Shown: positions 52,696 through 62,055, counted from the stretch's first letter. The stretch is 64,000 nucleotides of DNA from an uncultured Bacilli bacterium (GCA_944332505.1 CALVKC010000001.1:62001-126000); one strand, 5' to 3'. Translations and numbers: made by a program. Notes: generated by a model not told the origin, from the sequence alone.

Positions 52696-54867
52696 ATGAG
52701 TGCAAAACAATATGCAATTCCTACCCCTATACAATTTGATAGGTTGTATGCGGGGCCATTAGATAAATATGAAATATTTGAAAATTACGCTGATGCTCTT
52801 GCATACGCACAAGGACCTATATCATATGCAGGGCAAAAATTAGGTGTTAAAAGAACAGATACAAAAGAAGATGTATATGTTGTAAACCCTGATAAATCAT
52901 TATCTAGATTAATGATTCAAAGAGAAGATATTAGAGTTGTCTTGAAAAAAGATTTATGGATCGGAGAATGTCCATATGAACAAACGGTATCAGTACCTTA
53001 TTTAGAGGCTACTGATAATTGTATTATTTCATTAGGAGAATCTGTAAATGATCCTGAAATTGTAAGAGAAATAGTTCAATCAAAAATTGGAGATACTATT
53101 CAAGAAGAAGGAAGTATTAAATTTATAGCAAGAGGTTCTATCCCTACAGTAGATATTCCTATTACTATTACAATAGGATCAGTTGTTTCGGCAGTTGAAA
53201 TTCCTAATAACGTAAATGACAATACAAATCATACTGTAGTTATTGCTACTAAAGATGGATGGAAAGGTACTAAACCTCCATATACACAAGATTTATATGT
53301 ATTTGGGGTTAGACCAGATTCAAATGGTACTGTAGGTATTAATCCTGATAGTCCATATGCTCAAATTAATAAAATAGCTGCAGCTACTGCAGGTGTTGTA
53401 AGATACGAACAGAGAAACAATTATGTCACAATTGCTGCTATGAATTCTAAACCTACTAGAGATTTAGAAGTTTTAGTAGTATGGGGTGATGAAATAGTAG
53501 TATTTGAAAATTCTGACACATTAGAAGATTTCAATACATCTGTAGATTTAGTATTAAAAGTAAACGAATGGACAGATAAGAGACCTTATACTCAGACGTT
53601 ACGTGTAGAAGGATTATCTGAATATCATACTGGAGCTATTGGTTTATCAGATACTTGCACTGTAGAACAAGCTGAAATTGGATTAAATGCAGGTTTGGAA
53701 TTGATTGAACAAGGTAATGGTTATGTAACAATTTGTGCTAATGATATAAAACCAACTGTAGATCTTCCAATTTATTTAACATATGGTGCTAATATTACAA
53801 TTGTACCTTCTCCTGAATATGTAGGAGAAGCAAACCGTCATGTAGATACTGTAGCATATGCATCAAAATGGATAAAATGTCCTGATGGATGGGAACAAGA
53901 GGTTGATGTAGAAGGTATCACTTCTAATTCTATTGGTACTATGGGACTAAGAAGCAAAGCGACAGAATTACAAGCATATAATGCAGCAGTTGCTAGAATT
54001 AAAATTACTAAGGTATATGATAATAAAGTTTTACTAACTGCTACTAAAGTAAGACCTGCTGTTAATATTCCTTTATCTTTTATATTTGGTAGAAATATTA
54101 ATGTAGTAAAATATCCAGGAGTTGTAGGTAAAGTATCTTTAGATTGTAATTATATTATATTTGATGATACTTTGATCAATTCAGGGCTAACAACTTTACA
54201 ACAGTTATTAGAATATTTACAGAGAGTAAAAGTAAATAAAGCAGATATATCTGATAGAGTTCATGAAGGTAGTCTAGTTAATGGATTTGAAACTAAAAAA
54301 TATATTCCAGAAGAAGACGATCCAGATTGGAGTCTTGAAGCTGCACAATATAAACCATTATCAGCAAGAATGGGTAGATATTTATTCTTAAGAAAAATTA
54401 ATTATGATGATATTGTAGATAATACCACATCTACATTTAAAGATCGACCATTATCTGCAAATATGGGTAAACACTTAGAAGATGTAAAAATTAATTATGA
54501 TGATATTGTAGATAATTTAACAACTACAGATGCTAGAAAACCATTATCTGCAAACATGGGTAAATATTTAAAAGATCTTGTAGATAAAAATAATACTGAT
54601 ATGACAAATAAAGTTAATGCTTTAGAACAAAAACATGATCAGGATATTAAAAATTTAGATACAAAATTAACTCAAAAAATTACTGAATTATCAAATAAAC
54701 ATACACAAGATGTAAATACTATTAATAATAAAATCACTCAATTAGAACAAAAACATGATCAAGATATTACTAATATTAGAAATGATCTTGGTGATACAGT
54801 AATAAAAATTCAATCTTCGCAACCTTCTGCTGTACCTGGTAAGAAAGTTGTATGGATTAAAATTTAA
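52696..54867 (+). CDS. Fibre with four PYTQ/KPxVDIPI repeat modules and coiled-coil tail
   Basis: 723 residues. About four tandem modules of roughly 95 residues, each with W-x3-5-PYTQ-x-L-x-V, a central T-x2-Q/A turn and KPxxDIPIxxxxG (for example ECPYEQTVSVP...TVDIPITITIG, KPPYTQDLYVFG, KRPYTQTLRVEG, GWEQEVDVEG). Two 'INYDDIVDN...PLSANMGK' repeats and a coiled coil with KHDQDI repeats follow (about 635-700), ending VPGKKVVWIKI. The modules recur singly in other fibres. Late promoter AACATAATCGTA at 52661. Confidence 0.75.
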   Translation: MSAKQYAIPTPIQFDRLYAGPLDKYEIFENYADALAYAQGPISYAGQKLGVKRTDTKEDVYVVNPDKSLSRLMIQREDIRVVLKKDLWIGECPYEQTVSVPYLEATDNCIISLGESVNDPEIVREIVQSKIGDTIQEEGSIKFIARGSIPTVDIPITITIGSVVSAVEIPNNVNDNTNHTVVIATKDGWKGTKPPYTQDLYVFGVRPDSNGTVGINPDSPYAQINKIAAATAGVVRYEQRNNYVTIAAMNSKPTRDLEVLVVWGDEIVVFENSDTLEDFNTSVDLVLKVNEWTDKRPYTQTLRVEGLSEYHTGAIGLSDTCTVEQAEIGLNAGLELIEQGNGYVTICANDIKPTVDLPIYLTYGANITIVPSPEYVGEANRHVDTVAYASKWIKCPDGWEQEVDVEGITSNSIGTMGLRSKATELQAYNAAVARIKITKVYDNKVLLTATKVRPAVNIPLSFIFGRNINVVKYPGVVGKVSLDCNYIIFDDTLINSGLTTLQQLLEYLQRVKVNKADISDRVHEGSLVNGFETKKYIPEEDDPDWSLEAAQYKPLSARMGRYLFLRKINYDDIVDNTTSTFKDRPLSANMGKHLEDVKINYDDIVDNLTTTDARKPLSANMGKYLKDLVDKNNTDMTNKVNALEQKHDQDIKNLDTKLTQKITELSNKHTQDVNTINNKITQLEQKHDQDITNIRNDLGDTVIKIQSSQPSAVPGKKVVWIKI

Positions 54868-54900
54868 GTAATAAATAAATAGAAAGAGAGGTGAAAAAAA

Positions 54901-56301
54901 ATGGCTAGAATATACGATCAAAATATAGGTGTTATAGATTACCCCCAATGGTGGCAATGGCATATTGTTATAGATTCATCTGAAACTGATACACAATATA
55001 CATTAACTGTAACTGCTACATTAACTGGTTCTACACCTTTTAGTTTAGATTTAATGCAAAATGATATTTGGTGGACTTTAAATTTTGACGGTTCTTCTAA
55101 AGAAGTATTAAGAGTCTATTTAGCAAACGGACAACTTCAAACTTTATCAGCTGGAACATATGGACCATATACTTTAACTAAAACTTATAATAAAATAGAT
55201 GGAGAACAAGCAAAAAATGTTAGTGTTAGTGTAACCGGTAGTGCTACAGTATATACTAACATGCTTGGTATTACTCCACATAATGTATCTTTTACAATTC
55301 CTAGCGGATATATAGCTCCATCAAATCTTGTAATTAATCCTACTAATTCTACAACTAACTCTATAACTACTACAGCATCTTGGAAAGAAGGTCTTCACCC
55401 TCCAACAACTCCAACTGCAACAATCACAATTGGAGGAAAAACTGGTAATATTACAACATCTGGAGGATCTACAACAATTTCAGGATTAAATTCAAATACT
55501 AAATATTCTGTTTCTGGATCTTTAAATGATGGTAAAACTACCATAACACCTGCAAATAACAATATACCATATTGGACATATCCTATTATTAATACTCCAG
55601 TTTTATCTTTACGAAGCGGATCTGAACACAATACAATAGACGTATCAGTAACCGCAAGTATCGAATCACAATATGATCAATTTGCGTATAAAATTAATAG
55701 TAATTCATGGTCTAGTTGGACATCAAATAAATCTTATTCTTTTTCAGGATTATCTGAAAATACTGAATATACAATTACTGTAAAAATGAGAAATACACAA
55801 TCAAGTTATGAAAGTGCTGAAAAAACTGCTAAAATAAGAACATGGTACAATCCAATATCTAATTTATCAGTAGTATTAAAAAATAAATGGTTTTGGTATT
55901 TACAAATAGGATGTGATTTTAATTATAATGGTACAATTATAAAATATGAATATGCTGTTGGAGATGATGAAAAATGGATAGATAAAGGAACTACTAATAT
56001 TCATTCGAGAGGATCAACAGCTCCAGGAGCTAGTGGTAATTTAAATTATAATACAGATTATAATTGCTGGGTAAGACTTACTGATAATCATGGTAGAACA
56101 GCACAAGCTTCTGCAGTATTTAAAACTTTAGATGAAAGACCTCTTTATGTTGACGGTCAGCTAAGAGAAGTAAAAGTTATAGATTCTAATGGAGCTGTAA
56201 CTTATATTACACCTAATTTACTATCTGTTGTTAACGAGGATGGTACATTAGTAAATATGAATAAAATTATCAATAATGATAATAGAACACAATTTCAATA
56301 A
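54901..56301 (+). CDS. Fn3-like virion protein
   Basis: 466 residues. An aromatic N-terminus (GVIDYPQWWQWHIVIDSS) leads a beta domain, followed by two or three Fn3-like repeats (about 140-215, ITTTASWKEGLHPPTTPT...ISGLNSNTKYSVSGSL; about 230-305, FSGLSENTEYTITVKMRN) and a further domain with NYNTDYNCWVRLTDNHG. N-terminal domain and architecture resemble 23695-24762. Second gene after the 52696 fibre; AGAGAGGTG before the ATG. Strong hairpin 56301-56336 follows. Confidence 0.7.
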   Translation: MARIYDQNIGVIDYPQWWQWHIVIDSSETDTQYTLTVTATLTGSTPFSLDLMQNDIWWTLNFDGSSKEVLRVYLANGQLQTLSAGTYGPYTLTKTYNKIDGEQAKNVSVSVTGSATVYTNMLGITPHNVSFTIPSGYIAPSNLVINPTNSTTNSITTTASWKEGLHPPTTPTATITIGGKTGNITTSGGSTTISGLNSNTKYSVSGSLNDGKTTITPANNNIPYWTYPIINTPVLSLRSGSEHNTIDVSVTASIESQYDQFAYKINSNSWSSWTSNKSYSFSGLSENTEYTITVKMRNTQSSYESAEKTAKIRTWYNPISNLSVVLKNKWFWYLQIGCDFNYNGTIIKYEYAVGDDEKWIDKGTTNIHSRGSTAPGASGNLNYNTDYNCWVRLTDNHGRTAQASAVFKTLDERPLYVDGQLREVKVIDSNGAVTYITPNLLSVVNEDGTLVNMNKIINNDNRTQFQ

Positions 56302-56336
56302 AGTATAGGGCTAGATATCTTCCTAGCCCTATACTT
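56301..56336 (+). terminator. Hairpin terminator
   Basis: 14-bp stem AAGTATAGGGCTAG followed by T-run. Confidence 0.75.
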
Positions 56337-56346
56337 TTTGTACATG

Positions 56347-56358
56347 AACATATTTATA
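56347..56358 (+). promoter_or_regulatory. Late promoter motif
   Basis: AACA-TATTTA-TA, 42 nt before ATG 56389; it would start transcription downstream of the longer frame's ATG at 56338. Confidence 0.55.
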
Positions 56359-56388
56359 AAGTTATTTTTTAGAAAAGGAGGTAAAAAT

Positions 56389-57147
56389 ATGGTTGAAGAT
56401 GTTGGCAAGGTCGCCGAGTTTATAAATTCATTCGGTGTAACTGCCGTTATCATAGCTATGTTTTTAGTAGTATTTATAGCAATATTAATATATATTCTTA
56501 ATGCGAATAAAAAAATGATGGAATCCGAAAGGCAAACCACCACAAAAGTTTTAGAATCTATGTTAAATAATTATACTGCTGATTTTAAAAAACCAGCATA
56601 TGAAGAAAAAAATATTGTTAATATTTTCATGGAATTAGACCAATCATTAAAAAAAGATTGTGCTGAAACTTTGGAAAAATCAAAAAGTGATAGGACTGCT
56701 ATTTATGTATTTCATAATGGTATGCAAGCATCACATGGTTTACCATTTTTTAAAATGAGTTGTATTAGTGAAAAAGTTAGTCAAAAATCCATAGGAAACC
56801 TACAATTACGTGAGCATACTGCAATGCCTTTAAGCTTATTCGATAAAATTGTAGGTGGTCTATATTATGATGGATTTTATAGAATCACAGATGAAGGAAT
56901 GATAGATGCAGGAGATAGAATATTTATAAAAAATACTAAATTAAAAGACTGTTTCTTTTTTCCTATATATGATGATGAAAATAATATGATGGGATTTATA
57001 TTAAATGGGTATAATGATATAATTCCGGATAAAGACATTACTAAAGAAACTGAAATATTAAAAGAGTTAGCAGAAAAAGCTAAACCTGTAATTCAATTTT
57101 CTAAATGTCAAACTATGAGTAGTAGCAATACAAAGAGAGGTGAATAG
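56389..57147 (+). CDS. Membrane-anchored protein with GAF-like domain
   Basis: 252 residues from the ATG at 56389 (AAAAGGAGG upstream; the longer open start at 56338 lacks one). One N-terminal TM helix (VTAVIIAMFLVVFIAILIYIL, about 18-38), a helical linker, then a globular domain with TAIYVFHNGMQASHGLPFFKMSC, a layout seen in GAF-like phage proteins, and FFFPIYDDENNMMGFILNG. The N-terminal topology recalls BhlA/UviB-type small holins, so a lysis-linked role is possible; not certain. Late promoter AACATATTTATA at 56347. Confidence 0.6.
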   Translation: MVEDVGKVAEFINSFGVTAVIIAMFLVVFIAILIYILNANKKMMESERQTTTKVLESMLNNYTADFKKPAYEEKNIVNIFMELDQSLKKDCAETLEKSKSDRTAIYVFHNGMQASHGLPFFKMSCISEKVSQKSIGNLQLREHTAMPLSLFDKIVGGLYYDGFYRITDEGMIDAGDRIFIKNTKLKDCFFFPIYDDENNMMGFILNGYNDIIPDKDITKETEILKELAEKAKPVIQFSKCQTMSSSNTKRGE

Positions 57148-57148
57148 A

Positions 57149-59311
57149 ATGGCTAAACCTAAAATGGTAAGTATTAAACCAGTTAAAACAACAACTCAAG
57201 CTGATGTTTTAACAGAAGAAACTAAAGATGATCAAGAAATAAAGGATTTAAAAATTAAACTTGATACGCATATCAATGACAAAAATGTTCATATTACTAC
57301 TGACGAAAAAGATGCTATCACATATTTAAGAAAAGATTTAGATAGCCATGCTGGAAACGATGATATTCACGTTACTAAAGAAGAAAAAACTTCATGGAAT
57401 TCTAAAGAAACCCCATCAGGAGCACAAGCAAAAGCTAATAAAGTAATGAATAGTTTAACTCTTCATAAAGAAGATTATAATATTCATATTACTAGACAAG
57501 AAAAAGATCTATTAATGGATAAATATACTAAGGCTGAAACCAGAAATTTATTAAAACATGGCTTAACAGGCTTAGTATTTTTAAAAGACGTAAATACAAG
57601 ATCAGAATTAAAAATAAAATATCCAAATCCGGAATTTAATTCATGTGTATTTGTAAAATCTGAAAAAAATACATTAATTTTCAATGGTACTGAATGGGTA
57701 ATAGCTAATGTTTTATTAACTCCAGAAAGTACATCAGAATTAAATGGATTGATGTCATCTGAGGATAAAGCTAAACTAGATACTATTGAAGCAAATGCTA
57801 ATTACTATACACATCCAGATGATGTAGATACTAGACATGTTGCTGATAGTCAGATTAATTATTGGAATAATAAAGCTGAAAATAAATTAGCAACTATATT
57901 AGCTAATGGTTTAATGTCTTCTGAAGATAAATCTAAATTAGATACAATTGAAACTAGTGCTAATAATTATACCCACCCTGAAAAACATGAAGCAACTATT
58001 ATTACAGAAGATGAAACTCATCGTTTTGTAACTGATGAAGAAAAATCTGCATGGAATAATAAAGCTACAACTGAATATGTAAAAACTTCAGATGATAAAG
58101 TATTATCTGCCTCTAAAGCTTTTACTAATACCAAAATAGCAACACTTTTAAATTCAACTGATGAACAACTACAAGTATTACGTAGTCTTGCTTTTGAATT
58201 AAAGAAAGATGATATTGTAAAACAATTCTTTGATTTATTTAATGAATGTACAAAAAATGAAGAATTTCAAAATCATTCTTTAAATAGTAAAATCCATATG
58301 AGCCAACAGGATAGAACTTTATTAAATGATGTTAAAGAAGCTTTAACTTCTGGATTAAATCCTGATTGGAATGAAACAGATCAATCTTCTTTAAAGTATA
58401 TTGAAAATAAACCAAAAGCTCTACCTGCTAATGGCGGTAATGCTGATACACTATCAGGATATACTGCTGAAGATTTATTATCAAATAGAAGTTTTTATGA
58501 TTATACTATTGGATCTGAAGATTATACAATTGATGAAGTATCAGTTTTAGCAAAAGAAGATACAGTAGTAGATAAAATTGATGAAGTTATTGACAACATC
58601 AATAAAGGAAAAGGATATAATGTATTATTTAAACCTGGACAATATACAGTAGATAAAGAATTAGTTATTAGAGCTTCTAATACAACAATATCAGGAATTG
58701 GAGAAATTTCTACATTGTTAGGAGCAAGTATAACAATTATAGGTAATAATAATACTATTAAAAATATAAATTTAACTAATTTAAATAGTATTTCTAATAA
58801 TACTGCATTATATGTAGAGGGTAATAATAATATTATTATTAATAATAATATCACTAATTTTAACAATGGTATTATAGTAGAAGGAAGTAATAATATTATT
58901 ACTAATAACAATATTGCAAATATTAGAAATTGTGCTATAAAATTAACTGCAGAAATTAATGCAAATTATGGAAATTCTGTTAAACAAAATACTATTAAAG
59001 CTTCTGATATAGGTATTGTGTTGATATCTAGTAAAAATAGTATCACAAAAAACCATGTATTAGAGAATAAAGTATTTAATTGTAATAATGGAATTATATT
59101 ATCAAATACAATAAATGATAGATCTAAAACAACTTTAAATATTATTAATGAAAATATAGTAATGAGAGGAAAAGGTACTAATATAGAATATCTTCCTAAT
59201 CATAAAACTATAGCATCAGAATTCTCATCTAAAAATATCATAAGTTCGAACATTACTTCAGGAAAGGAAATTGTAGCTCCTAATGACATATTAAATAATA
59301 ATATCTTCTAA
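57149..59311 (+). CDS. Tailspike-like protein with NosD-type beta-helix
   Basis: 720 residues from ATG 57149 (a GTG at 57140 overlaps the previous gene). The N-terminal third has three H-I-T/H-V-T repeats (LDTHINDKNVHITTDEK, LDSHAGNDDIHVTKEEK, LTLHKEDYNIHITRQEK), then three GLMS/EKHEATIITEDETHRFVTD units. The C-terminal about 220 residues form a right-handed beta-helix of short repeats rich in NNxI/NNNI (ITIIGNNNTIKNINLTN, VEGNNNIIINNNITNFNNG, VEGSNNIITNNNIA). Such spikes bind or cleave polysaccharide. Part of the operon with the GAF-like gene. Confidence 0.75.
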   Translation: MAKPKMVSIKPVKTTTQADVLTEETKDDQEIKDLKIKLDTHINDKNVHITTDEKDAITYLRKDLDSHAGNDDIHVTKEEKTSWNSKETPSGAQAKANKVMNSLTLHKEDYNIHITRQEKDLLMDKYTKAETRNLLKHGLTGLVFLKDVNTRSELKIKYPNPEFNSCVFVKSEKNTLIFNGTEWVIANVLLTPESTSELNGLMSSEDKAKLDTIEANANYYTHPDDVDTRHVADSQINYWNNKAENKLATILANGLMSSEDKSKLDTIETSANNYTHPEKHEATIITEDETHRFVTDEEKSAWNNKATTEYVKTSDDKVLSASKAFTNTKIATLLNSTDEQLQVLRSLAFELKKDDIVKQFFDLFNECTKNEEFQNHSLNSKIHMSQQDRTLLNDVKEALTSGLNPDWNETDQSSLKYIENKPKALPANGGNADTLSGYTAEDLLSNRSFYDYTIGSEDYTIDEVSVLAKEDTVVDKIDEVIDNINKGKGYNVLFKPGQYTVDKELVIRASNTTISGIGEISTLLGASITIIGNNNTIKNINLTNLNSISNNTALYVEGNNNIIINNNITNFNNGIIVEGSNNIITNNNIANIRNCAIKLTAEINANYGNSVKQNTIKASDIGIVLISSKNSITKNHVLENKVFNCNNGIILSNTINDRSKTTLNIINENIVMRGKGTNIEYLPNHKTIASEFSSKNIISSNITSGKEIVAPNDILNNNIF

Positions 59312-59325
59312 TCTTGGAGATTAAT

Positions 59326-59790
59326 ATGACAATACTTGAAGATTTTGAAGAATTGAAATTATGTGCAAAATATGTCAGTCCTGGAAATGTGCATATTGCC
59401 TACCTGAAAGAACTTTATGAGATAATGAGTAAGCATGGGATTAATAGAATTTATCATGTAAATAATAAAGATAAATTTTCAGAAGCTCATCAATCACAAT
59501 CAGTATTTATGGTAAGAGATTCGATGATATTAACAAAAATAATTCAATGGATAAAAAAATATTTTCCTATAATATATTTTAAAATAATTCTTAATTTGAG
59601 ACTGCATAATTATAGAGTTAAATTAAAAAGATTAATAAGAAAATATAACATTGAAAGTATAAATAGTAATTCTTTTAGTTTATATGAAGGAATATCTATA
59701 AAAGAAAATGAAATTTGTGTAAATAATGTTCAAGTTGTATTTAAATCTGGAATAGTTCATCATATAGATAAATTATATGTAGAAATTTAA
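59326..59790 (+). CDS. Basic hypothetical protein
   Basis: 154 residues from ATG 59326 (CTTGGAGATTA upstream). No family recognised. A hydrophobic and basic mid-region (KIIQWIKKYFPIIYFKIILNLRLHNYRVKLKRLIRKYN, about 73-110) could be a membrane-associated amphipathic helix. C-terminal half mixed. Last gene of the late operon that starts at 56389; the role may be lysis or assembly, but this is only context. Confidence 0.5.
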   Translation: MTILEDFEELKLCAKYVSPGNVHIAYLKELYEIMSKHGINRIYHVNNKDKFSEAHQSQSVFMVRDSMILTKIIQWIKKYFPIIYFKIILNLRLHNYRVKLKRLIRKYNIESINSNSFSLYEGISIKENEICVNNVQVVFKSGIVHHIDKLYVEI

Positions 59791-59799
59791 TAAATCCTT

Positions 59800-59811
59800 T
59801 ACACAGTAATA
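59800..59811 (+). promoter_or_regulatory. Late promoter motif (weaker)
   Basis: TACA-CAGTAA-TA, 31 nt before ATG 59831; the only case without T after ACA. Confidence 0.45.
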
Positions 59812-59830
59812 AAACAGGGAGGATTTAATA

Positions 59831-60280
59831 ATGATTAATTATTTTATTATTATCAATATATTTATGATTACAGTAAATACTATTATAACTATTAAACTTT
59901 GTAATTTAGCTAAGAAAATGATGTTAGTAAAAAATGATGAAAAGAAAATATCTAATGATTATTTATCATCTTTAGAATTTAATATATTATTAGATAAAAA
60001 TATAACACCTTTATTAGGTAAAATGTCTAATGAAGAAATAGTTAATGTGGTGTATCAATGTATTATAAGGGAAGATAATAAATCTTCTGATATTGATAAA
60101 AATACTATGTGTAATTATATAAAAGATGTATTATCAAATTATAATAATACATATTCTAAAATTATTGAAGACGAAACTGTTGTAGAGGAACCTGTATTAT
60201 ATACAGAAGAAAAACCTATAAAAAATCCAGATATGAATAAAACTGATATTAGCAATACATTGTTTAATTTTTATAACTAA
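59831..60280 (+). CDS. Membrane-anchored hypothetical protein
   Basis: 149 residues. One N-terminal hydrophobic helix (YFIIINIFMITVNTIITIKL) followed by a charged, helical cytoplasmic part (KKMMLVKNDEKK, EEIVNVVYQCIIREDN) and an acidic C-terminus with EDETVVEEPVLYTEEKP. GGGAGGA precedes the ATG. Upstream TACACAGTAATA (59800-59811) fits the late-promoter pattern at the usual distance. Hairpin at 60282-60310. Function not recognised. Confidence 0.55.
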   Translation: MINYFIIINIFMITVNTIITIKLCNLAKKMMLVKNDEKKISNDYLSSLEFNILLDKNITPLLGKMSNEEIVNVVYQCIIREDNKSSDIDKNTMCNYIKDVLSNYNNTYSKIIEDETVVEEPVLYTEEKPIKNPDMNKTDISNTLFNFYN

Positions 60281-60281
60281 T

Positions 60282-60310
60282 ACACAGTAGAGCATTAAGC
60301 TCTACTGTGT
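60282..60310. terminator. Bidirectional hairpin terminator
   Basis: ACACAGTAGAGC/GCTCTACTGTGT between convergent genes. Confidence 0.75.
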
Positions 60311-61621
60311 AATTGATTTGTTTAACCTTTGATTTGCTGAATTATTCATTGTAACTACTGTTTCGTTCATATAAGTATTATCAACATAAATAGCTATTAA
60401 TATTTTTTGATATTCTCTACTATCATCTGCAGATTCTACTATTAATGTATCCCAATCTATTTTTGATTTAATAACAACACCATCTGGATCTAATAATTTT
60501 ATATCTAAAAATATATATGGTGATAAATATTGATCTCTTGTATATTTAATTACTTCCTTAACAGAATCAGTGAATAAATCATTAAAATCCATTTTAATAT
60601 GATTAGTTAATTTATCTTCTAAATATTCGCTTTGTATATATAATCCCCATTTCTTATCATTTTGTAAAGGAATATCTAAAATTCTAAGAGAATATAATCC
60701 AACAACATCATCAGATTTGTCCATTGATATTCCATCTATAATAGTTTGAGGATTTTTAGACATATAAACGTATGATTGAGGAGTTGGAAATCTTAATGTT
60801 AGATTCATTTCTATAGGAAAATTTTCATATGTATGGCCTACTCTATCTCCATCTTCTACAGATGGATAATCTGGAATTGCTATATGAACATATTCTCCAG
60901 ATGTTCTTATAAAGAATTCATCTCTTCCGTTTTCACATCTTAATTTATATAAAAATGGAACTAATGAATTTTTATTTAAATAATTAAGAAATTCTACAAC
61001 ATTTTTAATTTTCTTATTTTCAATATCTACTTCAAATCCAGTATCAATAGCTAATTGTAGCATTAATTCTTCAGGTACACTAAAATCCATATCTATATAT
61101 TCACCTTGAGTAGCACCTGTTCTAAATGCTAATTTCATATAGTGCCATAAATTTAATTGTTTTGCTCTAGTATCAACATATGTTCTTATCGTAAAATTAA
61201 TAGAATTAAGTTGATCTATTTCTTTTATAAATAATTTATTTTCATAATCTCTGAAGAAACAAGTATCTACTGTACTTTTTTCTTCATATAATTCTAATCC
61301 TCCCATTGCTAAATCTAATTTATCTCTATCGAATGAAAAATCTATCGAAGGAATAATTGCCACTGCAGGGTTCTGTCTACGGGCACTATTATCAATGGTA
61401 AATTTTCTAGATTCGTCAAATATGTTTTTTCCTTCTATATACACAGTCTTAAAATAATCTTTTGAAAATTTGTCTAAAAACCATTTTTTAACATATTCTA
61501 CAGCTAAAGCATAACTATGCGAAGCTGATGGTATTAATACTGTAGATATTAATTTTTTATTATCTTTTTTTATTATATTTATCTTTTTTAAAGGTATAAG
61601 ATTATCATAATTAATACTCAT
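60302..61621 (-). CDS. Putative virion structural protein
   Basis: 439 residues from ATG 61621 (GAAAGGAG about 9 nt upstream; the longer frame lacks one). No family recognised. Mixed alpha/beta with an N-terminal region (STVLIPSASHSYALAVEYVKKWFLDKF), a middle TIRTYVDTRAKQLNLWHYMKLAFRTGATQGEYIDMDF and a C-terminal YLSPYIFLDIKLLDPDG. It has its own late promoter (AACATTTTGTTA, 61640-61651), so a virion or late role is inferred. Convergent with the preceding gene across the hairpin. Confidence 0.55.
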   Translation of the reverse strand: MSINYDNLIPLKKINIIKKDNKKLISTVLIPSASHSYALAVEYVKKWFLDKFSKDYFKTVYIEGKNIFDESRKFTIDNSARRQNPAVAIIPSIDFSFDRDKLDLAMGGLELYEEKSTVDTCFFRDYENKLFIKEIDQLNSINFTIRTYVDTRAKQLNLWHYMKLAFRTGATQGEYIDMDFSVPEELMLQLAIDTGFEVDIENKKIKNVVEFLNYLNKNSLVPFLYKLRCENGRDEFFIRTSGEYVHIAIPDYPSVEDGDRVGHTYENFPIEMNLTLRFPTPQSYVYMSKNPQTIIDGISMDKSDDVVGLYSLRILDIPLQNDKKWGLYIQSEYLEDKLTNHIKMDFNDLFTDSVKEVIKYTRDQYLSPYIFLDIKLLDPDGVVIKSKIDWDTLIVESADDSREYQKILIAIYVDNTYMNETVVTMNNSANQRLNKSITQ

Positions 61622-61639
61622 TATAACAACTCCTTTCAT

Positions 61640-61651
61640 TAACAAAATGTT
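61640..61651 (-). promoter_or_regulatory. Late promoter motif
   Basis: AACA-TTTTGT-TA on the minus strand, 30 nt before the start at 61621. Confidence 0.55.
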
Positions 61652-61683
61652 TTTTATAAAAAATAAAATAATAACATGTATTT

Positions 61684-61780
61684 AAATAGTATTAAGATTT
61701 TCGATACACACTCATATATTAAAACCATAGTTTTTACATCAACAGAAAAACCAACCCACAATTTTATCTTAATACTATTT
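61684..61780. repeat. Inverted repeat with 15-bp arms and 67-nt spacer
   Basis: Arms 61684-61698 (AAATAGTATTAAGAT) and 61766-61780 pair perfectly. They lie in the 208-nt gap upstream of the late minus-strand gene at 61621, beyond its promoter. The spacer holds no frame. It could be a structured RNA, a protein-binding site or an origin-type element. Confidence 0.6.
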
Positions 61781-61795
61781 TTTATGAAAAAATAA

Positions 61796-61821
61796 ATCCC
61801 TATGCAGAAATGCATAGGGAT
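61796..61821 (-). terminator. Hairpin terminator
   Basis: ATCCCTATGCA/TGCATAGGGAT after the small minus-strand gene at 61830. Confidence 0.75.
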
Positions 61822-61829
61822 ATCTTTTG

Positions 61830-62054
61830 TTAAACTAATAATCCTTCTAAATTAGTAGTCATTTTAGCATAATAAAGATCATATTTAGGTTCATATTCTA
61901 CATTATCATCTTCATATTCAGATACTAAATATAGAAAAACTAATTCTGGGATTTCTGGATCTTGTTCTTCCATTGCTACTGCATACCAAGTATCTTCAAT
62001 ATCTCCTGTTATTTTATTTCTTAATCTAAATCTTTCTTCTTTAATATTTTTCAT
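61830..62054 (-). CDS. Small hypothetical protein
   Basis: 74 residues, acidic, with LVFLYLVSEYEDDNVEYEPKYDLYYA in the second half and a ribosome-binding site (AAGGAG, 8 nt). Shares a minus-strand operon with two further unknown genes and is followed by the hairpin at 61796-61821. No family recognised. Confidence 0.5.
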   Translation of the reverse strand: MKNIKEERFRLRNKITGDIEDTWYAVAMEEQDPEIPELVFLYLVSEYEDDNVEYEPKYDLYYAKMTTNLEGLLV

Positions 62055-62055
62055 T

